A DNA stretch of 64,000 nt from an uncultured Faecalibacterium sp. (GTDB taxonomy: Bacteria > Bacillota > Clostridia > Oscillospirales > Ruminococcaceae). How positions within the stretch are numbered: position 1 is the first letter of the stretch; the number at the start of each line of letters is the position of its first letter. The position numbers and the translations under genes were made by a program. The DNA is taken from assembly GCA_934561555.1 (NCBI GenBank), contig CAKTGQ010000004.1, positions 62,001 to 126,000 of the forward strand. The letters are read 5' to 3'. Under the pieces are notes generated by a model that saw only the letters and a program-made list of their open reading frames with translations, was not told where the DNA came from and did not search any database. Below are positions 1 to 9,165 of this stretch, piece by piece.

Positions 1-3000
1 ACTCGCCGCTGCGCTCCGAGTGACCCATCTTGCCGAACACGCGGCCGTCCGGGCTGGTGATGCCCTCGATGGCCAGCACAGAGCCGTTGGGGTTGAAGCG
101 CTGATCCATGGTGGGCACGCCGGTCAGATCCACATACTGGGTAGCCACCTGACCGTTGCGCAGCATGGTGTCCAGCACCTCCTGCGGAGCTACAAAGCGG
201 CCCTCGCCGTGGCTGATGGCAACGGTGTGCATCTCGCCCACCTCACACTTGCTGAGCCACGGGCTGCCGGTGGAAGCCACACGGGTGTGCACCAGCATGC
301 TCTGGTGACGGCCGATGGTGTTGAAGGTCAGGGTGGGGTCGCAGGCGGTGATGGGGCGGATATCGCCGTAGGGCACCAGACCCAGCTTGATCAGCGCCTG
401 GAAGCCGTTGCAGATGCCCAGCATCAGGCCGTCGCGCTGCTGCAGCAGACGGCGCACAGCCTCGGTGACCGCAGGGTTGCGGAAGAAGGAGGCGATGAAC
501 TTGGCGCTGCCGTCCGGCTCGTCGCCGCCGGAGAAACCGCCGGGCAGCATGACGATCTGGCTTGCGTCAATGGCCTTGACCAGTGCCTCGCAGCTCTCGG
601 CAACGTCGGCGGGGGTCAGGTTGCGCACCACCAGAATTTCGGGGTCGGCACCGGCGCGGGCAAAGGCCTTAGCGGTGTCGTACTCGCAGTTGGTGCCGGG
701 GAACACCGGGATGATGACCTTGGGCTTTGCCACACCGATCTTGGGTGCGGCGGGGGCGGTCAGGCTGCCGTTGATCTTCTCCACGGCGGGGCCGGCCTTG
801 CGGTAGGGATACACAGGCTCCAGCTTGCTCTCCCAGATCTCCTGCAGCTCAGCCATATCCAGCTTTTCGCCGCAGGACTCGAAGGTGTACTCTTTGGTGG
901 TCTCGCCCAGCAGCATACCGGCGGGAGAATCGGACACCATTTCCAGAATGATGGAGCCGTACATGGGCTCGAACATCTGGTGGGTGGTCATGTTTGCACG
1001 CATCTTGAAGCCGATGCGGTTGCCCAGACCCATCTTGAACAGAGCCTCGGCAATGCCGCCGTAGCCCACAGAGCAGGCGGAAGCGACCATACCCTCCTCG
1101 ATCATGTTCTCCACGATCTTGTAGTTTGCCTTCAGGGAGAAGAAGTTGGGGCAGCCGGTCTCCGGGTCGATGATGGGCCGCACGAGCACCACGGTGCTCT
1201 CAGGCTTCTTGAACTCGGTGGAGACTACGCGGCTTGCCTTGCCGATGGCAGTAGCAAAGGACACCAGCGTGGGGGGCACATCCAGCTGCTCAAAGGAGCC
1301 GGACATACTGTCCTTGCCGCCGATGGAGGCAATGCCCAGACCGATCTGTGCATCCAGCGCGCCCAGCAGGGCAGCCAGCGGCTTGCCCCAGCGCTCGGGC
1401 TTGTTGCCCAGACGCTCGAAGTACTCCTGGAAGGTCAGGTAGGCGTCCTCGTAGCGGAAGCCGGTGGCAACCAGCTTGGTCACGCTCTCAATAACAGCCA
1501 GCCGCGCGCCCACATACTGGTTGGCGCTCATCAGGTAGGGATTGTAGCCCCATGCCATGCCGGAGCAGGTGGTGGTCTCGCCGTCCACCGGCAGCTTGGC
1601 TACCATGGCGTTCTGGGGGGTCAGCTGGTATGCACCGCCAAAGGGCATGAGCACGGTGGCGGCACCGATGGTGGAGTCGAACCGCTCGGAAAGGCCCTTC
1701 TTGCTGCAAACGTTCAAATCGCCCACCATGGACTTCATCTTCTGGCTGAAGGTCAGGCCAGCCCACTGGGGCTGCCAGACGCTGCCCTTTTCCACATGGA
1801 CGTTCTGGTGCTTCTCCGCACCGTTGGAGTTCAGGAACTCGCGGCTGATGTTCACGATGGAAACGCCGTTCCACACCATGTTCAGACGCTTTTCCTCGGT
1901 GACCTTGGCCACAGGGGTAGCCTCGAGGTTCTCCTCGGTGGCAATGGCGATGAACTTGTCCACATCCTCCGGGGCAAGGGCCACAGCCATACGCTCCTGG
2001 CTCTCGCTGATGGCCAGCTCAGTGCCGTCCAGACCCTCGTACTTCTTGGTGACCTTGTTCAGATCGATATACAGGCCGTCGGCCAGCTCGCCGATGGCAA
2101 CGGAAACGCCGCCGGCACCAAAGTCGTTGCAGCGCTTGATCATCTTGCAGGCGTCCTCGCGGCGGAACAGGCGCTGCAGCTTACGCTCGATGGGTGCATT
2201 GCCCTTCTGCACCTCGGCACCGCAGTGCTCAAGGCTGTCCAGCTTGTGTGCCTTGGAGGAGCCGGTAGCGCCGCCGATGCCGTCACGGCCGGTGCGGCCG
2301 CCCAGCAGCACGATCACATCGCCGGGGGCGGGGCACTCGCGGCGAACGTGGGAGGCAGGGGTAGCGCCCACAACGGCGCCGATCTCCATGCGCTTTGCCA
2401 CATAGCCGGGGTGGTAGATCTCGTCCACCTGACCGGTAGCCAGACCGATCTGGTTGCCGTAGGAGGAGTAACCGGCGGCTGCGGTGGTGACCAGCTTGCG
2501 CTGAGGCAGCTTGCCGGGCATGGTCTCGCTGACCGGCTTGAGCGGGTCGCCTGCGCCGGTGACGCGCATAGCCTGATAGACGTAGCTGCGGCCGGACAGC
2601 GGGTCGCGGATGGCACCGCCGATGCAGGTGGCAGCGCCGCCGAAGGGCTCGATCTCGGTGGGGTGGTTGTGGGTCTCGTTCTTGAACAGGAACAGCCAGT
2701 CCTCGTCCTTGCCGTTGACATCGCACTTGATCTTGACGGTGCAGGCGTTGATCTCCTCAGACTCGTCCAGATTCTTCAGAATGCCCTGCTTCTTCAGCTC
2801 CTTGGCACCGATGGTGGCAAGGTCCATCATGCAGCGGGGCTTGTTCTCGCGGCCCAGCTCGGTGCGCATGGCCATGTAGCGGTCAAAGGCTTCCTGCACC
2901 ACAGCATCATCGATCTGCACATCGTCCAGAATGGTGCCGAAGGTGGTGTGGCGGCAGTGATCGGACCAGTAGGTGTCGATCATCTTGATCTCGGTGATGG

Positions 3001-3619
3001 TGGGGTCGCGCTGCTCGGAGCGGAAGTACTCCTGACAGAACTTGATGTCGCCCAGATCCATCGCCAGACCCTTTTCCTCGATGAACTTGGCAAGGCCAGC
3101 TTCATCCAGCTGGTTGAAACCCTCCAGCACTGCCACGGCAGCGGGCACAGGGTACTCCATCTTCAGGGTCTCTTTGGTCTCCAGAGAAGCCTCCCGGGCT
3201 TCCACAGGGTTGATGACATACTTCTTGATCTCGGCCACCTGCTCGGGGGTCAGAGCACCCTCCAGCAGGTAGACACGGGCAGAGCGCACCAGCGGGCGCT
3301 CGCCCTGACTGATGAGCTGGATGCACTCGGCGGCAGATGCTGCGCGCTGGTCGAACTGACCGGGCAGGTACTCCACCGCGAAGGACACGCCCTCAGCAGC
3401 GGGCAGCTCGGCGTAGGTGTTATCCACCGGCGGCTCGCTGAACACGGTGCTGACGCACTGGTTGAACAGTGCCTCGTCGATGCCTTCCACATCGTAGCGG
3501 TTCAGCAGGCGCAGACCGGTCAGGTCCTTGATGCCCAGCAGGCTGGTGAGCTCGTTTTTCAGACCGTTGGCCTCGACATCAAAGCCGGGCTTTTTTTCCA
3601 CATAAATACGATAGACCAT
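1..3619 (-). CDS. purL: Phosphoribosylformylglycinamidine synthase, single-chain (3' end cut by window)
   Basis: FGAM synthase uses glutamine and ATP to turn FGAR into FGAM in IMP synthesis. The frame begins at the CAT at 3617-3619 (MVYRIYVEKKPGF) and stays open to base 1, about 1206 codons; single-chain enzymes of this family run to about 1250, so only the tail is missing. In order one sees SDHCRHTTFG, the ATP-site stretch KNETHNHPTEIEPFGGAA, GGATGSSKAH, and a C-terminal glutaminase domain with PGTNCEYDTA and GICNGFQ (nucleophile Cys near residue 1070). The glutaminase is fused to the synthase, so no separate purQ or purS is needed. It is the last visible gene of the pur operon and is separated from purD by a 161-bp palindromic element. 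Confidence 0.96.
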   Translation of the reverse strand, partial: MVYRIYVEKKPGFDVEANGLKNELTSLLGIKDLTGLRLLNRYDVEGIDEALFNQCVSTVFSEPPVDNTYAELPAAEGVSFAVEYLPGQFDQRAASAAECIQLISQGERPLVRSARVYLLEGALTPEQVAEIKKYVINPVEAREASLETKETLKMEYPVPAAVAVLEGFNQLDEAGLAKFIEEKGLAMDLGDIKFCQEYFRSEQRDPTITEIKMIDTYWSDHCRHTTFGTILDDVQIDDAVVQEAFDRYMAMRTELGRENKPRCMMDLATIGAKELKKQGILKNLDESEEINACTVKIKCDVNGKDEDWLFLFKNETHNHPTEIEPFGGAATCIGGAIRDPLSGRSYVYQAMRVTGAGDPLKPVSETMPGKLPQRKLVTTAAAGYSSYGNQIGLATGQVDEIYHPGYVAKRMEIGAVVGATPASHVRRECPAPGDVIVLLGGRTGRDGIGGATGSSKAHKLDSLEHCGAEVQKGNAPIERKLQRLFRREDACKMIKRCNDFGAGGVSVAIGELADGLYIDLNKVTKKYEGLDGTELAISESQERMAVALAPEDVDKFIAIATEENLEATPVAKVTEEKRLNMVWNGVSIVNISREFLNSNGAEKHQNVHVEKGSVWQPQWAGLTFSQKMKSMVGDLNVCSKKGLSERFDSTIGAATVLMPFGGAYQLTPQNAMVAKLPVDGETTTCSGMAWGYNPYLMSANQYVGARLAVIESVTKLVATGFRYEDAYLTFQEYFERLGNKPERWGKPLAALLGALDAQIGLGIASIGGKDSMSGSFEQLDVPPTLVSFATAIGKASRVVSTEFKKPESTVVLVRPIIDPETGCPNFFSLKANYKIVENMIEEGMVASACSVGYGGIAEALFKMGLGNRIGFKMRANMTTHQMFEPMYGSIILEMVSDSPAGMLLGETTKEYTFESCGEKLDMAELQEIWESKLEPVYPYRKAGPAVEKINGSLTAPAAPKIGVAKPKVIIPVFPGTNCEYDTAKAFARAGADPEILVVRNLTPADVAESCEALVKAIDASQIVMLPGGFSGGDEPDGSAKFIASFFRNPAVTEAVRRLLQQRDGLMLGICNGFQALIKLGLVPYGDIRPITACDPTLTFNTIGRHQSMLVHTRVASTGSPWLSKCEVGEMHTVAISHGEGRFVAPQEVLDTMLRNGQVATQYVDLTGVPTMDQRFNPNGSVLAIEGITSPDGRVFGKMGHSERSGE

Positions 3620-3652
3620 TGGGTAGGTTCCCCCTTTGTATTCTTTGAACCG

Positions 3653-3813
3653 ACCCTCTCAGTCACGGCTTACGCCGTGCCAGCTCCCCCGAAAGGGGGA
3701 GCTTTTTCTGCTGACGGAAAGGACTGCATTCGATGGAAAGCACAGGCTTGCCCATTTTCTTGCATAAAGCTCCCCCCTCGGGGGAGCTGTCGCCGTCAGG
3801 CGACTGAGAGGGT
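3653..3813. repeat. Palindromic interspersed element, pur copy 1 (purD-purL gap)
   Basis: A 161-bp element bounded by inverted ends ACCCTCTCAGTC and GACTGAGAGGGT. Each end carries a small hairpin (ACGGCTTACGCCGT; GTCGCCGTCAGGCGAC) next to a GC-rich one (AGCTCCCCC/GGGGGAGCT). The middle of about 60 bases is unlike that of other copies. It fills most of the gap between purD and purL and has no open frame. It resembles a MITE or BIME-like repeat; no target-site duplication could be made out. Confidence 0.8.
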
Positions 3814-3821
3814 TTTCTTAC

Positions 3822-5126
3822 TTACTGCTTCTCTGCCAGCGCTTTCAGGGCACGCAGGCCGATATCGCTGCGCTTATGCAGCTTTTCAAAGCTGATCTTT
3901 TCGGCTGCTTCGTAGGCGTGGCTCAGGGCGTTGGTCAGGCGCGGGCCGGTGGCGGTAACGCCCAGCACGCGGCCGCCGTTGGTCACCAGCTGGCCGTCCT
4001 CGGTGATGGCGGTGCCGGAGTGGTACACCGTCACGTTCTCCTCGCCGGGCAGCTGGCCGTCCACAAGACCGGAGATGGGCTTGCCCTTCTCGTAGGCCAC
4101 AGGGTAGCCGCCAGAGGCCAGAATGACGCAGGCCGCAGCACCCTCGGAGAACTTGACCTCCTGCTCTGCCAGCGTGCCGTCGGTGCAGGCCTGCATGATG
4201 TGCAGCAGGTCGCTTTCCAGCAACGGCAGCACCACCTGCGTTTCGGGGTCGCCGAAGCGGCAGTTATACTCGATGACCTTGGGGCCGTCCGGGGTGAGCA
4301 TAAGGCCGAAGTACAGGCAGCCCTTGAAGGGGCAGCCCTCAGCGTTCATGGCGCGGATGGTGGGCAGGAAGATCTTTTCCATGCACTCCGCAGCCACTTC
4401 CGGGGTGTAGTAGGGGTTGGGGGCAATGGTGCCCATGCCGCCGGTGTTCAGGCCGGTGTCGTGGTCGTTGGCGCGCTTATGGTCCATGCTGGAGACCATG
4501 GGCTTGACCACCTTGCCGTCCGTAAAGCTCAGCACACTGACCTCCGGCCCGGTGAGGAACTCTTCCACCACCACATGGTTGCCGGATGCGCCGAACTTTT
4601 TGTCCAGCATGATCTCCTTGACGCCGTCAGCGGCCTGCTGCTCGTTTTCGCAGATCAGCACGCCCTTGCCCAGTGCAAGGCCGTCTGCCTTGATGACCAC
4701 CGGGTACTTGCCCTCGGCGCGGATGTAGTCCATAACCTTGGCGGGGTCATCGAAGGTCTCGTACTTTGCGGTGGGGATGCCGTATTTCTTCATCAGGTCC
4801 TTGGAGAACACCTTGGAAGCCTCGATGCGGGCAGCGGCCTTGTCCGGGCCAAAGGCAGGGATGCCCACCTTTGCCAGTGCGTCCACCATGCCCAGTGCAA
4901 GGGGGTCGTCCTGCGCCACCACAACGTAATCGAACTTTTCTTCCACTGCAAAGCCCACCATGGTATCCACATCGGTGGCCTTGATGTTTTTGCACTTGGC
5001 GTCATAGCTGATGCCGCCGTTGCCCGGTGCGCACCAGATCTCGCCGCAGTCGGGGCTCTTTTTCAGTGCCTTGATGATGGCGTGCTCGCGGCCGCCGCCG
5101 CCCACTACCAGAATTTTTTCAGCCAT
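3822..5126 (-). CDS. purD: Phosphoribosylamine--glycine ligase (GAR synthetase)
   Basis: An ATP-grasp enzyme that joins glycine to phosphoribosylamine, step 2 of IMP synthesis. The N-terminus KILVVGGGGREHAIIKAL is the usual PurD Rossmann start. Further on are ADGLALGKGV, the ATP-grasp region with MDHKRANDHDTGLNTGGMG, and EYNCRFGDPETQVVLPLL. Length 434 residues is normal. The frame allows a start three codons earlier (MND), but GGAAGG lies 8 bases before the ATG at 5124-5126, which decides for MAEKILVV. It lies between AICAR formyltransferase and purL in the operon, with a repeat element on each side. Confidence 0.97.
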   Translation of the reverse strand: MAEKILVVGGGGREHAIIKALKKSPDCGEIWCAPGNGGISYDAKCKNIKATDVDTMVGFAVEEKFDYVVVAQDDPLALGMVDALAKVGIPAFGPDKAAARIEASKVFSKDLMKKYGIPTAKYETFDDPAKVMDYIRAEGKYPVVIKADGLALGKGVLICENEQQAADGVKEIMLDKKFGASGNHVVVEEFLTGPEVSVLSFTDGKVVKPMVSSMDHKRANDHDTGLNTGGMGTIAPNPYYTPEVAAECMEKIFLPTIRAMNAEGCPFKGCLYFGLMLTPDGPKVIEYNCRFGDPETQVVLPLLESDLLHIMQACTDGTLAEQEVKFSEGAAACVILASGGYPVAYEKGKPISGLVDGQLPGEENVTVYHSGTAITEDGQLVTNGGRVLGVTATGPRLTNALSHAYEAAEKISFEKLHKRSDIGLRALKALAEKQ

Positions 5127-5152
5127 ATCATTCACCTTCCCGTTTTCGAATG

Positions 5153-5312
5153 ACCCTCTCAGTCATTGCTGCGCAATGCCAGCTCCCCCGAAAGGGGGAG
5201 CTTTTCCGCTGACGGCAGGTACTGCGTTCAACGGAGGGAGTATCCCTGCCCGTTTTCCCGCTTAAAGCTCCCCCCTCGGGGGAGCTGTCGCCGTCAGGCG
5301 ACTGAGAGGGTT
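5153..5312. repeat. Palindromic interspersed element, pur copy 2 (AICAR formyltransferase-purD gap)
   Basis: A 160-bp element of the same design and almost the same length as 3653-3813: ACCCTCTCAGTC at one end, GACTGAGAGGGTT at the other, paired AGCTCCCCC hairpins, and a divergent centre. The small left hairpin here is ATTGCTGCGCAAT instead of ACGGCTTACGCCGT: the bases changed while the pairing was kept. That points to selection on structure or to a sub-family. Confidence 0.8.
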
Positions 5313-5324
5313 CGGTCCTTCTTC

Positions 5325-6506
5325 TTAGTGATGGAACAGCCGCAGGCCGCAGAAGGCCATGGCGATGCCGTACTTGTTGCAGGTGTCGATGACCTGCTGG
5401 TCGCGGATGGAGCCGCCGGGCTGCACGATGGCGGTCACGCCGGAGCGGCGGGCGCGCTCGATGTTGTCACCGAAGGGGAAGAAGGCGTCCGAGCCAAGGC
5501 ACACACCGGTCACCTTGCTGAGATATGCCTTCTTTTCCTCGGCGGTCAGCGGCTCGGGCTGGCGGGTAAAGGTCTCGGCCCAGACGTCATCACCGATGAC
5601 ATCCTCCGGGGTATCGCCAATGTAAACATCAATGGCGTTGTCGCGGTTAGGCTTTGCCACATCGTCACGGAAGGGCAGGTTCAGCACCTTGTCCATATGG
5701 CGCAGCTGCCAGTTGTCGGCCTTCTGGCCTGCCAGACGGGTGCAGTGGATGCGGCTCTGCTGGCCTGCGCCCACGCCGATGGTCTGACCATTGTAGGTGT
5801 AGCACACGCTGTTGGACTGGGTATACTTCAAAGTAATCAGGGCGATGATCAGGTCGCGCTTCTGCTCCTCGGTCACGTCCTTATTCCCGGTGACCCAGTT
5901 GTTCAGCATGGTGTCGGCGTTGATGACCAGTTCGTTCCGGCCCTGCTCGAAGGTGATGCCGTACACCTGCTTGTGCTCGATGGGAGCGGGCTTATAGGCG
6001 GGGTCGATGGCGACCACGTTGTAGTTGCCCTTCTTTTTGCCGGACAGAATGGCCAGTGCCTCCGGCTCGTAGCCCGGGGCGATAATGCCGTCAGACACTT
6101 CGTGCTGGATCAGCTTTGCGGTGGGCACATCGCAGATGTCGGACAGGGCGATCCAGTCGCCGAAGGAGGACATGCGGTCTGCGCCGCGGGCGCGGGCGTA
6201 GGCACAGGCCAGCGGGGAAAGTTCGGTCTCCGGGGCAATGTGGTACATCCGGCGCTCCACCTCGGTCAGGGGCAGACCCAGTGCCGCGCCCGCCGGGGAA
6301 ACGTGCTTGAAGGAGGCCGCTGCGGGCAGACCACAGGCAGTCTTTAACTCCTTGACCAGCTGGATGGAGTTGAGGGCATCCAGAAAGTTGATGTAGCCGG
6401 GCTTGCCGTTCAGCACGGTAACGGGCAGGTCGGAGCCATCTTCCATATAAATGCGGCTGGGCTTCTGGTTGGGGTTGCAGCCGTACTTCAGTGCGAGTTC
6501 ATTCAT
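5325..6506 (-). CDS. AICAR formyltransferase, stand-alone (no IMP cyclohydrolase domain)
   Basis: Transfers a formyl group from 10-formyl-THF to AICAR, the penultimate step of IMP synthesis. The 393-residue protein has KHVSPAGAALGLPL near residue 67 and the C-terminal run GSDAFFPFGDNIERARRSGV and QPGGSIRD typical of the formyltransferase half of PurH (about 520 residues in most bacteria). The N-terminal methylglyoxal-synthase-like IMP cyclohydrolase domain is absent. The next gene upstream in the operon encodes a PurO-type cyclohydrolase, which supplies the last step separately. GGAGG lies 8 bases before the ATG. The symbol purH is often used, but strictly this is only the PurH transformylase half. 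Confidence 0.92.
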   Translation of the reverse strand: MNELALKYGCNPNQKPSRIYMEDGSDLPVTVLNGKPGYINFLDALNSIQLVKELKTACGLPAAASFKHVSPAGAALGLPLTEVERRMYHIAPETELSPLACAYARARGADRMSSFGDWIALSDICDVPTAKLIQHEVSDGIIAPGYEPEALAILSGKKKGNYNVVAIDPAYKPAPIEHKQVYGITFEQGRNELVINADTMLNNWVTGNKDVTEEQKRDLIIALITLKYTQSNSVCYTYNGQTIGVGAGQQSRIHCTRLAGQKADNWQLRHMDKVLNLPFRDDVAKPNRDNAIDVYIGDTPEDVIGDDVWAETFTRQPEPLTAEEKKAYLSKVTGVCLGSDAFFPFGDNIERARRSGVTAIVQPGGSIRDQQVIDTCNKYGIAMAFCGLRLFHH

Positions 6507-6539
6507 TGGTGCATCCTCCTTATATCCTAAGGTTTACTC

Positions 6540-7340
6540 TTATTCTTCCTCGGCGTCAAGCTTTTTGAGCAGTTCCAGCTCCTCGGGCAGCAGTTCCGGC
6601 TCCTCGGGGTCGTCCAAATCGCTGCACACCGGATCATATTTGTTAAAGATCATATCGCCACTCTCGCCGGTATCCAGATCGATGACCCGGGCAAACAGGC
6701 TCACCTTGTTGTCCAGGTTCAGGCTGTTCCACAGACCGTGGGCAAAATCGCCGATGGTGCGGGGGCAGGCAAAGCGCAGGGGCTCGCCCTCAAAGCTGGG
6801 GATAGGATTGCCGTTGTGCTTGTAGGTGCTGATGAAGTGACCCTCGCCTGCAACGGGCTGGGGATAATCAAAGAAATAGCGCTGCACGCTGTCGCCGTTG
6901 CCGTCGGCAGACTTGAGGATGCTCATCTGGTAGCTGCCGTCAGCGTACACCACAGCGGAGATGCGGGGGGTGTAGTTGGGGCCGTCCGGCTCAAAGGTGC
7001 GGGTGCGCAGGGCATCGGCAAAGCTCTTGCCCTGACTCATCAGGTCGTAGATGGTATCGGTCTGGTCGCCGTTGGTCACGATATGGGTCTTGCCAAGGGT
7101 CAGCACCGGGTTGTAAATGATCAGGCTGGGGTCTTCCAGCTTTGCGGGGTCGGCTGCGACGGTGCAGATGCCGCCGCGCTCGGGCACAGGGTCAAACACG
7201 CGGTTGCGGCTGTTCTCGCTACGGCCCATGATAAAGTAGCCGATAAACATCTGCCGTCCGTCCGGTGCCATTGCCACAGCAATGCCGCGGCCGGGGTACT
7301 CGTTGGCGGCCAGATACTCGTTCAGGTTGATCTTTTCCAT
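6540..7340 (-). CDS. purO: IMP cyclohydrolase, PurO (archaeal-type)
   Basis: Closes FAICAR to IMP, the last step of de novo purine synthesis. The N-terminal signature EYPGRGIAVAMAPDGRQ followed by YFIMGRSENSRNRVF matches the PurO family first known from archaea, and there is no similarity to the PurH cyclohydrolase domain. The start is set at the ATG at 7338-7340 (MEKINLNEYL, 266 residues) because GGGAG lies about 7 bases upstream; ten further codons upstream are open but lack a site. It sits next to the stand-alone AICAR formyltransferase, so the pair replaces bifunctional PurH. The C-terminus is acidic and Leu-rich (ELLPEELELLKKLDAEEE). Confidence 0.88.
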   Translation of the reverse strand: MEKINLNEYLAANEYPGRGIAVAMAPDGRQMFIGYFIMGRSENSRNRVFDPVPERGGICTVAADPAKLEDPSLIIYNPVLTLGKTHIVTNGDQTDTIYDLMSQGKSFADALRTRTFEPDGPNYTPRISAVVYADGSYQMSILKSADGNGDSVQRYFFDYPQPVAGEGHFISTYKHNGNPIPSFEGEPLRFACPRTIGDFAHGLWNSLNLDNKVSLFARVIDLDTGESGDMIFNKYDPVCSDLDDPEEPELLPEELELLKKLDAEEE

Positions 7341-7382
7341 TGTTGTTCTCCCTTGCATTTTTGTTTTCAAAGAGCAACTCTC

Positions 7383-7502
7383 GGCTCCCCCTTTGGGGGA
7401 GCTGGCGCGTCAGCGCCTGAGAGGGCGAACCTCTTTGCGGAGCAACTTCCCCGCCCTCTCCGTCACGGCTTACGCCGTGCCACCTCTCCCAAAGGGAGAG
7501 GC
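7383..7502. repeat. Palindromic interspersed element, pur copy 3 (purN-purO gap)
   Basis: Two repeat units facing the other way from copies 1 and 2: a GGCTCCCCC hairpin plus GGCGCGTCAGCGCC and TGAGAGGGCG, then CGCCCTCTCCGTCACGGC with its GGCTTACGCC hairpin and a CCTCTCCC/GGGAGAGG stem. The conserved TGAGAGGG and CCCTCTC ends lie inside instead of outside. The gap holds no open frame. Confidence 0.7.
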
Positions 7503-7524
7503 AAGAACAACGCTCTGCAAACTT

Positions 7525-8121
7525 TTAGCAGATCTCTCCGCTGCACACCATAGCCACCGCCTTGGGCAGCAGCTTCCACTCAGCCTGTTCCATCACCCGC
7601 TTCTGCAGCACCTCGGGGGTGTCGCCGGGCAGGATATCCACGGCTTTCTGCAGCAGGATGGGCCCGCCGTCGCACTCCTCATTGACAAAATGGACGGTAG
7701 CGCCGGTCACCTTGCAGCCCCGGGCCAGTGCAGCCTCGTGGGGGCGCAGGCCGTACATTCCCGGCCCGCAGAAGGAAGGGATCAGCGCAGGGTGCACGTT
7801 CAGGATGCGGCGCGGATAGGCCGCAATGACGCTGGGGCCCAGCACGGACAGAAAGCCCGCCAGCACCACCAGATCAATGTTGTGCGCCCGCAGCGTTTCC
7901 AGCAGCGCAGCGTCAAATTCCTCGCTGGCGGCGTAGTCCTTGCGGCGCACCACGCAGCCCTCTACACCAGCCTTGGCGGCGCGTTCCAGCGCAAAGACAC
8001 CGGGCTTGGAAGCCACTACCAGCGTAATTTTACCATTGGGGTTCTCTCCCCGGGCCTCGCTGTCCAGCAGCGCCTGCAGATTGGTGCCGCCGCCGGACAC
8101 TAACACGGCAATGTTCAGCAC
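7525..8121 (-). CDS. purN: Phosphoribosylglycinamide formyltransferase 1
   Basis: Formylates GAR with 10-formyl-THF, step 3 of IMP synthesis. The 198-residue protein opens with AVLVSGGGTNLQALLD and has NVHPALIPSFCG (folate site, catalytic His and Asn) and GATVHFVNEECDGGPI. Length is normal for PurN. Its start overlaps the end of purM by 7 bases, which indicates translational coupling. No ATP-dependent PurT appears in the window. Confidence 0.96.
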   Translation of the reverse strand: MLNIAVLVSGGGTNLQALLDSEARGENPNGKITLVVASKPGVFALERAAKAGVEGCVVRRKDYAASEEFDAALLETLRAHNIDLVVLAGFLSVLGPSVIAAYPRRILNVHPALIPSFCGPGMYGLRPHEAALARGCKVTGATVHFVNEECDGGPILLQKAVDILPGDTPEVLQKRVMEQAEWKLLPKAVAMVCSGEIC

Positions 8122-9161
8122 AGTTCCACGCCCTCACCTTCTGCGATGACGCCCAGACGGTAGGCCTCCGGCTCGCCGTTGGCGTGCAGGATCTCCAGTG
8201 CCTTATCGGCCTGCTCGGCGGGCACGGTAAGCACCATGCCCACGCCCATGTTGAAGGTGTTGAACATATCGTGCTCGGAGATGCCGCCCACCTTCTGCAT
8301 CAGGTGGAACAGAGCCGGGGTGCGCACATCTGCCTTGTTGATGCGGGCGCAGCAGCCCTTCTTCAGGCTGCGGGGGATATTCTCGTAGAAGCCGCCGCCG
8401 GTGATGTGGGAGATGCCCTTGACCTGCACCTCTTCCAGTACCTTCAGCACGGGCTTGACGTAGATCTTGGTGGGAGCCAGCAGCGCCTCGCCAAGGGTCT
8501 TGCCGCCCAGCTCGGCGGGAGTGGAGAACAGCACATCGGGGTCGGCGTCAATGTTGAACACCTTGCGCACCAGCGAGAAACCGTTGGAGTGCACACCGGT
8601 GGAGGGCAGAGCGATGATCACGTCACCGGCTGCCATGGTGTCGTTGTTCAGGATCTTCTCCTTGTCCACAACGCCCACGGTAAAACCGGCCAAATCGTAC
8701 TCGTCCTCCGGCATCATGCCCGGGTGCTCGGCAGTCTCGCCGCCCACCAGAGCGCAATCGGCCTGCACGCAGCCCTCAGCCACGCCCTTGACGATGTTGG
8801 CGATCTTTTCCGGCACGTTGCGGCCGCAGGCGATGTAATCCAGGAACACCAGCGGCTTTGCACCGGCGCAGATGACATCGTTGACGCACATGGCCACGCA
8901 GTCGATACCAATGGTATCGTGCTTATCCATGATCATGGCGACCTTCAGCTTGGTGCCCACACCGTCGGTGCCGGAGATCAGCACCGGGTGCTTGTAGCCG
9001 GTGCAGTCCAGCTCAAACAGGCCGCCAAAGCCGCCCAGGCCGCCGATGCAGTGCTCGTTCATGGTACGGGCGACATACTGCTTCATCAGCTCCACAGAGC
9101 GGTAACCGGCGGTAATGTCCACGCCTGCGGCGGCGTAGCTTTCAGAATAGCTCTTTTCCAT
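8115..9161 (-). CDS. purM: Phosphoribosylformylglycinamidine cyclo-ligase (AIR synthetase)
   Basis: Closes FGAM to AIR with ATP, step 5. The 348-residue sequence has YAAAGVDITAGYRSVELMK near the start, then GTKLKVAMIMDKHDTIGID, GGETAEHPGMM, SNGFSLVRK and the glycine-rich THITGGGF-like ISHITGGGFYENIPR. The family shares its fold with the synthase part of PurL. Only 4 bases separate it from purF upstream, and it overlaps purN downstream. Confidence 0.97.
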   Translation of the reverse strand: MEKSYSESYAAAGVDITAGYRSVELMKQYVARTMNEHCIGGLGGFGGLFELDCTGYKHPVLISGTDGVGTKLKVAMIMDKHDTIGIDCVAMCVNDVICAGAKPLVFLDYIACGRNVPEKIANIVKGVAEGCVQADCALVGGETAEHPGMMPEDEYDLAGFTVGVVDKEKILNNDTMAAGDVIIALPSTGVHSNGFSLVRKVFNIDADPDVLFSTPAELGGKTLGEALLAPTKIYVKPVLKVLEEVQVKGISHITGGGFYENIPRSLKKGCCARINKADVRTPALFHLMQKVGGISEHDMFNTFNMGVGMVLTVPAEQADKALEILHANGEPEAYRLGVIAEGEGVELC

Positions 9162-9165
9162 GTTC

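Noticed and set aside
20..3895. A 1291-residue open frame on the plus strand
   Set aside because: It is exactly antisense to purL in the phase where GC-rich codons avoid stops. The product is His/Gly/Leu-rich with no domain and no ribosome site.
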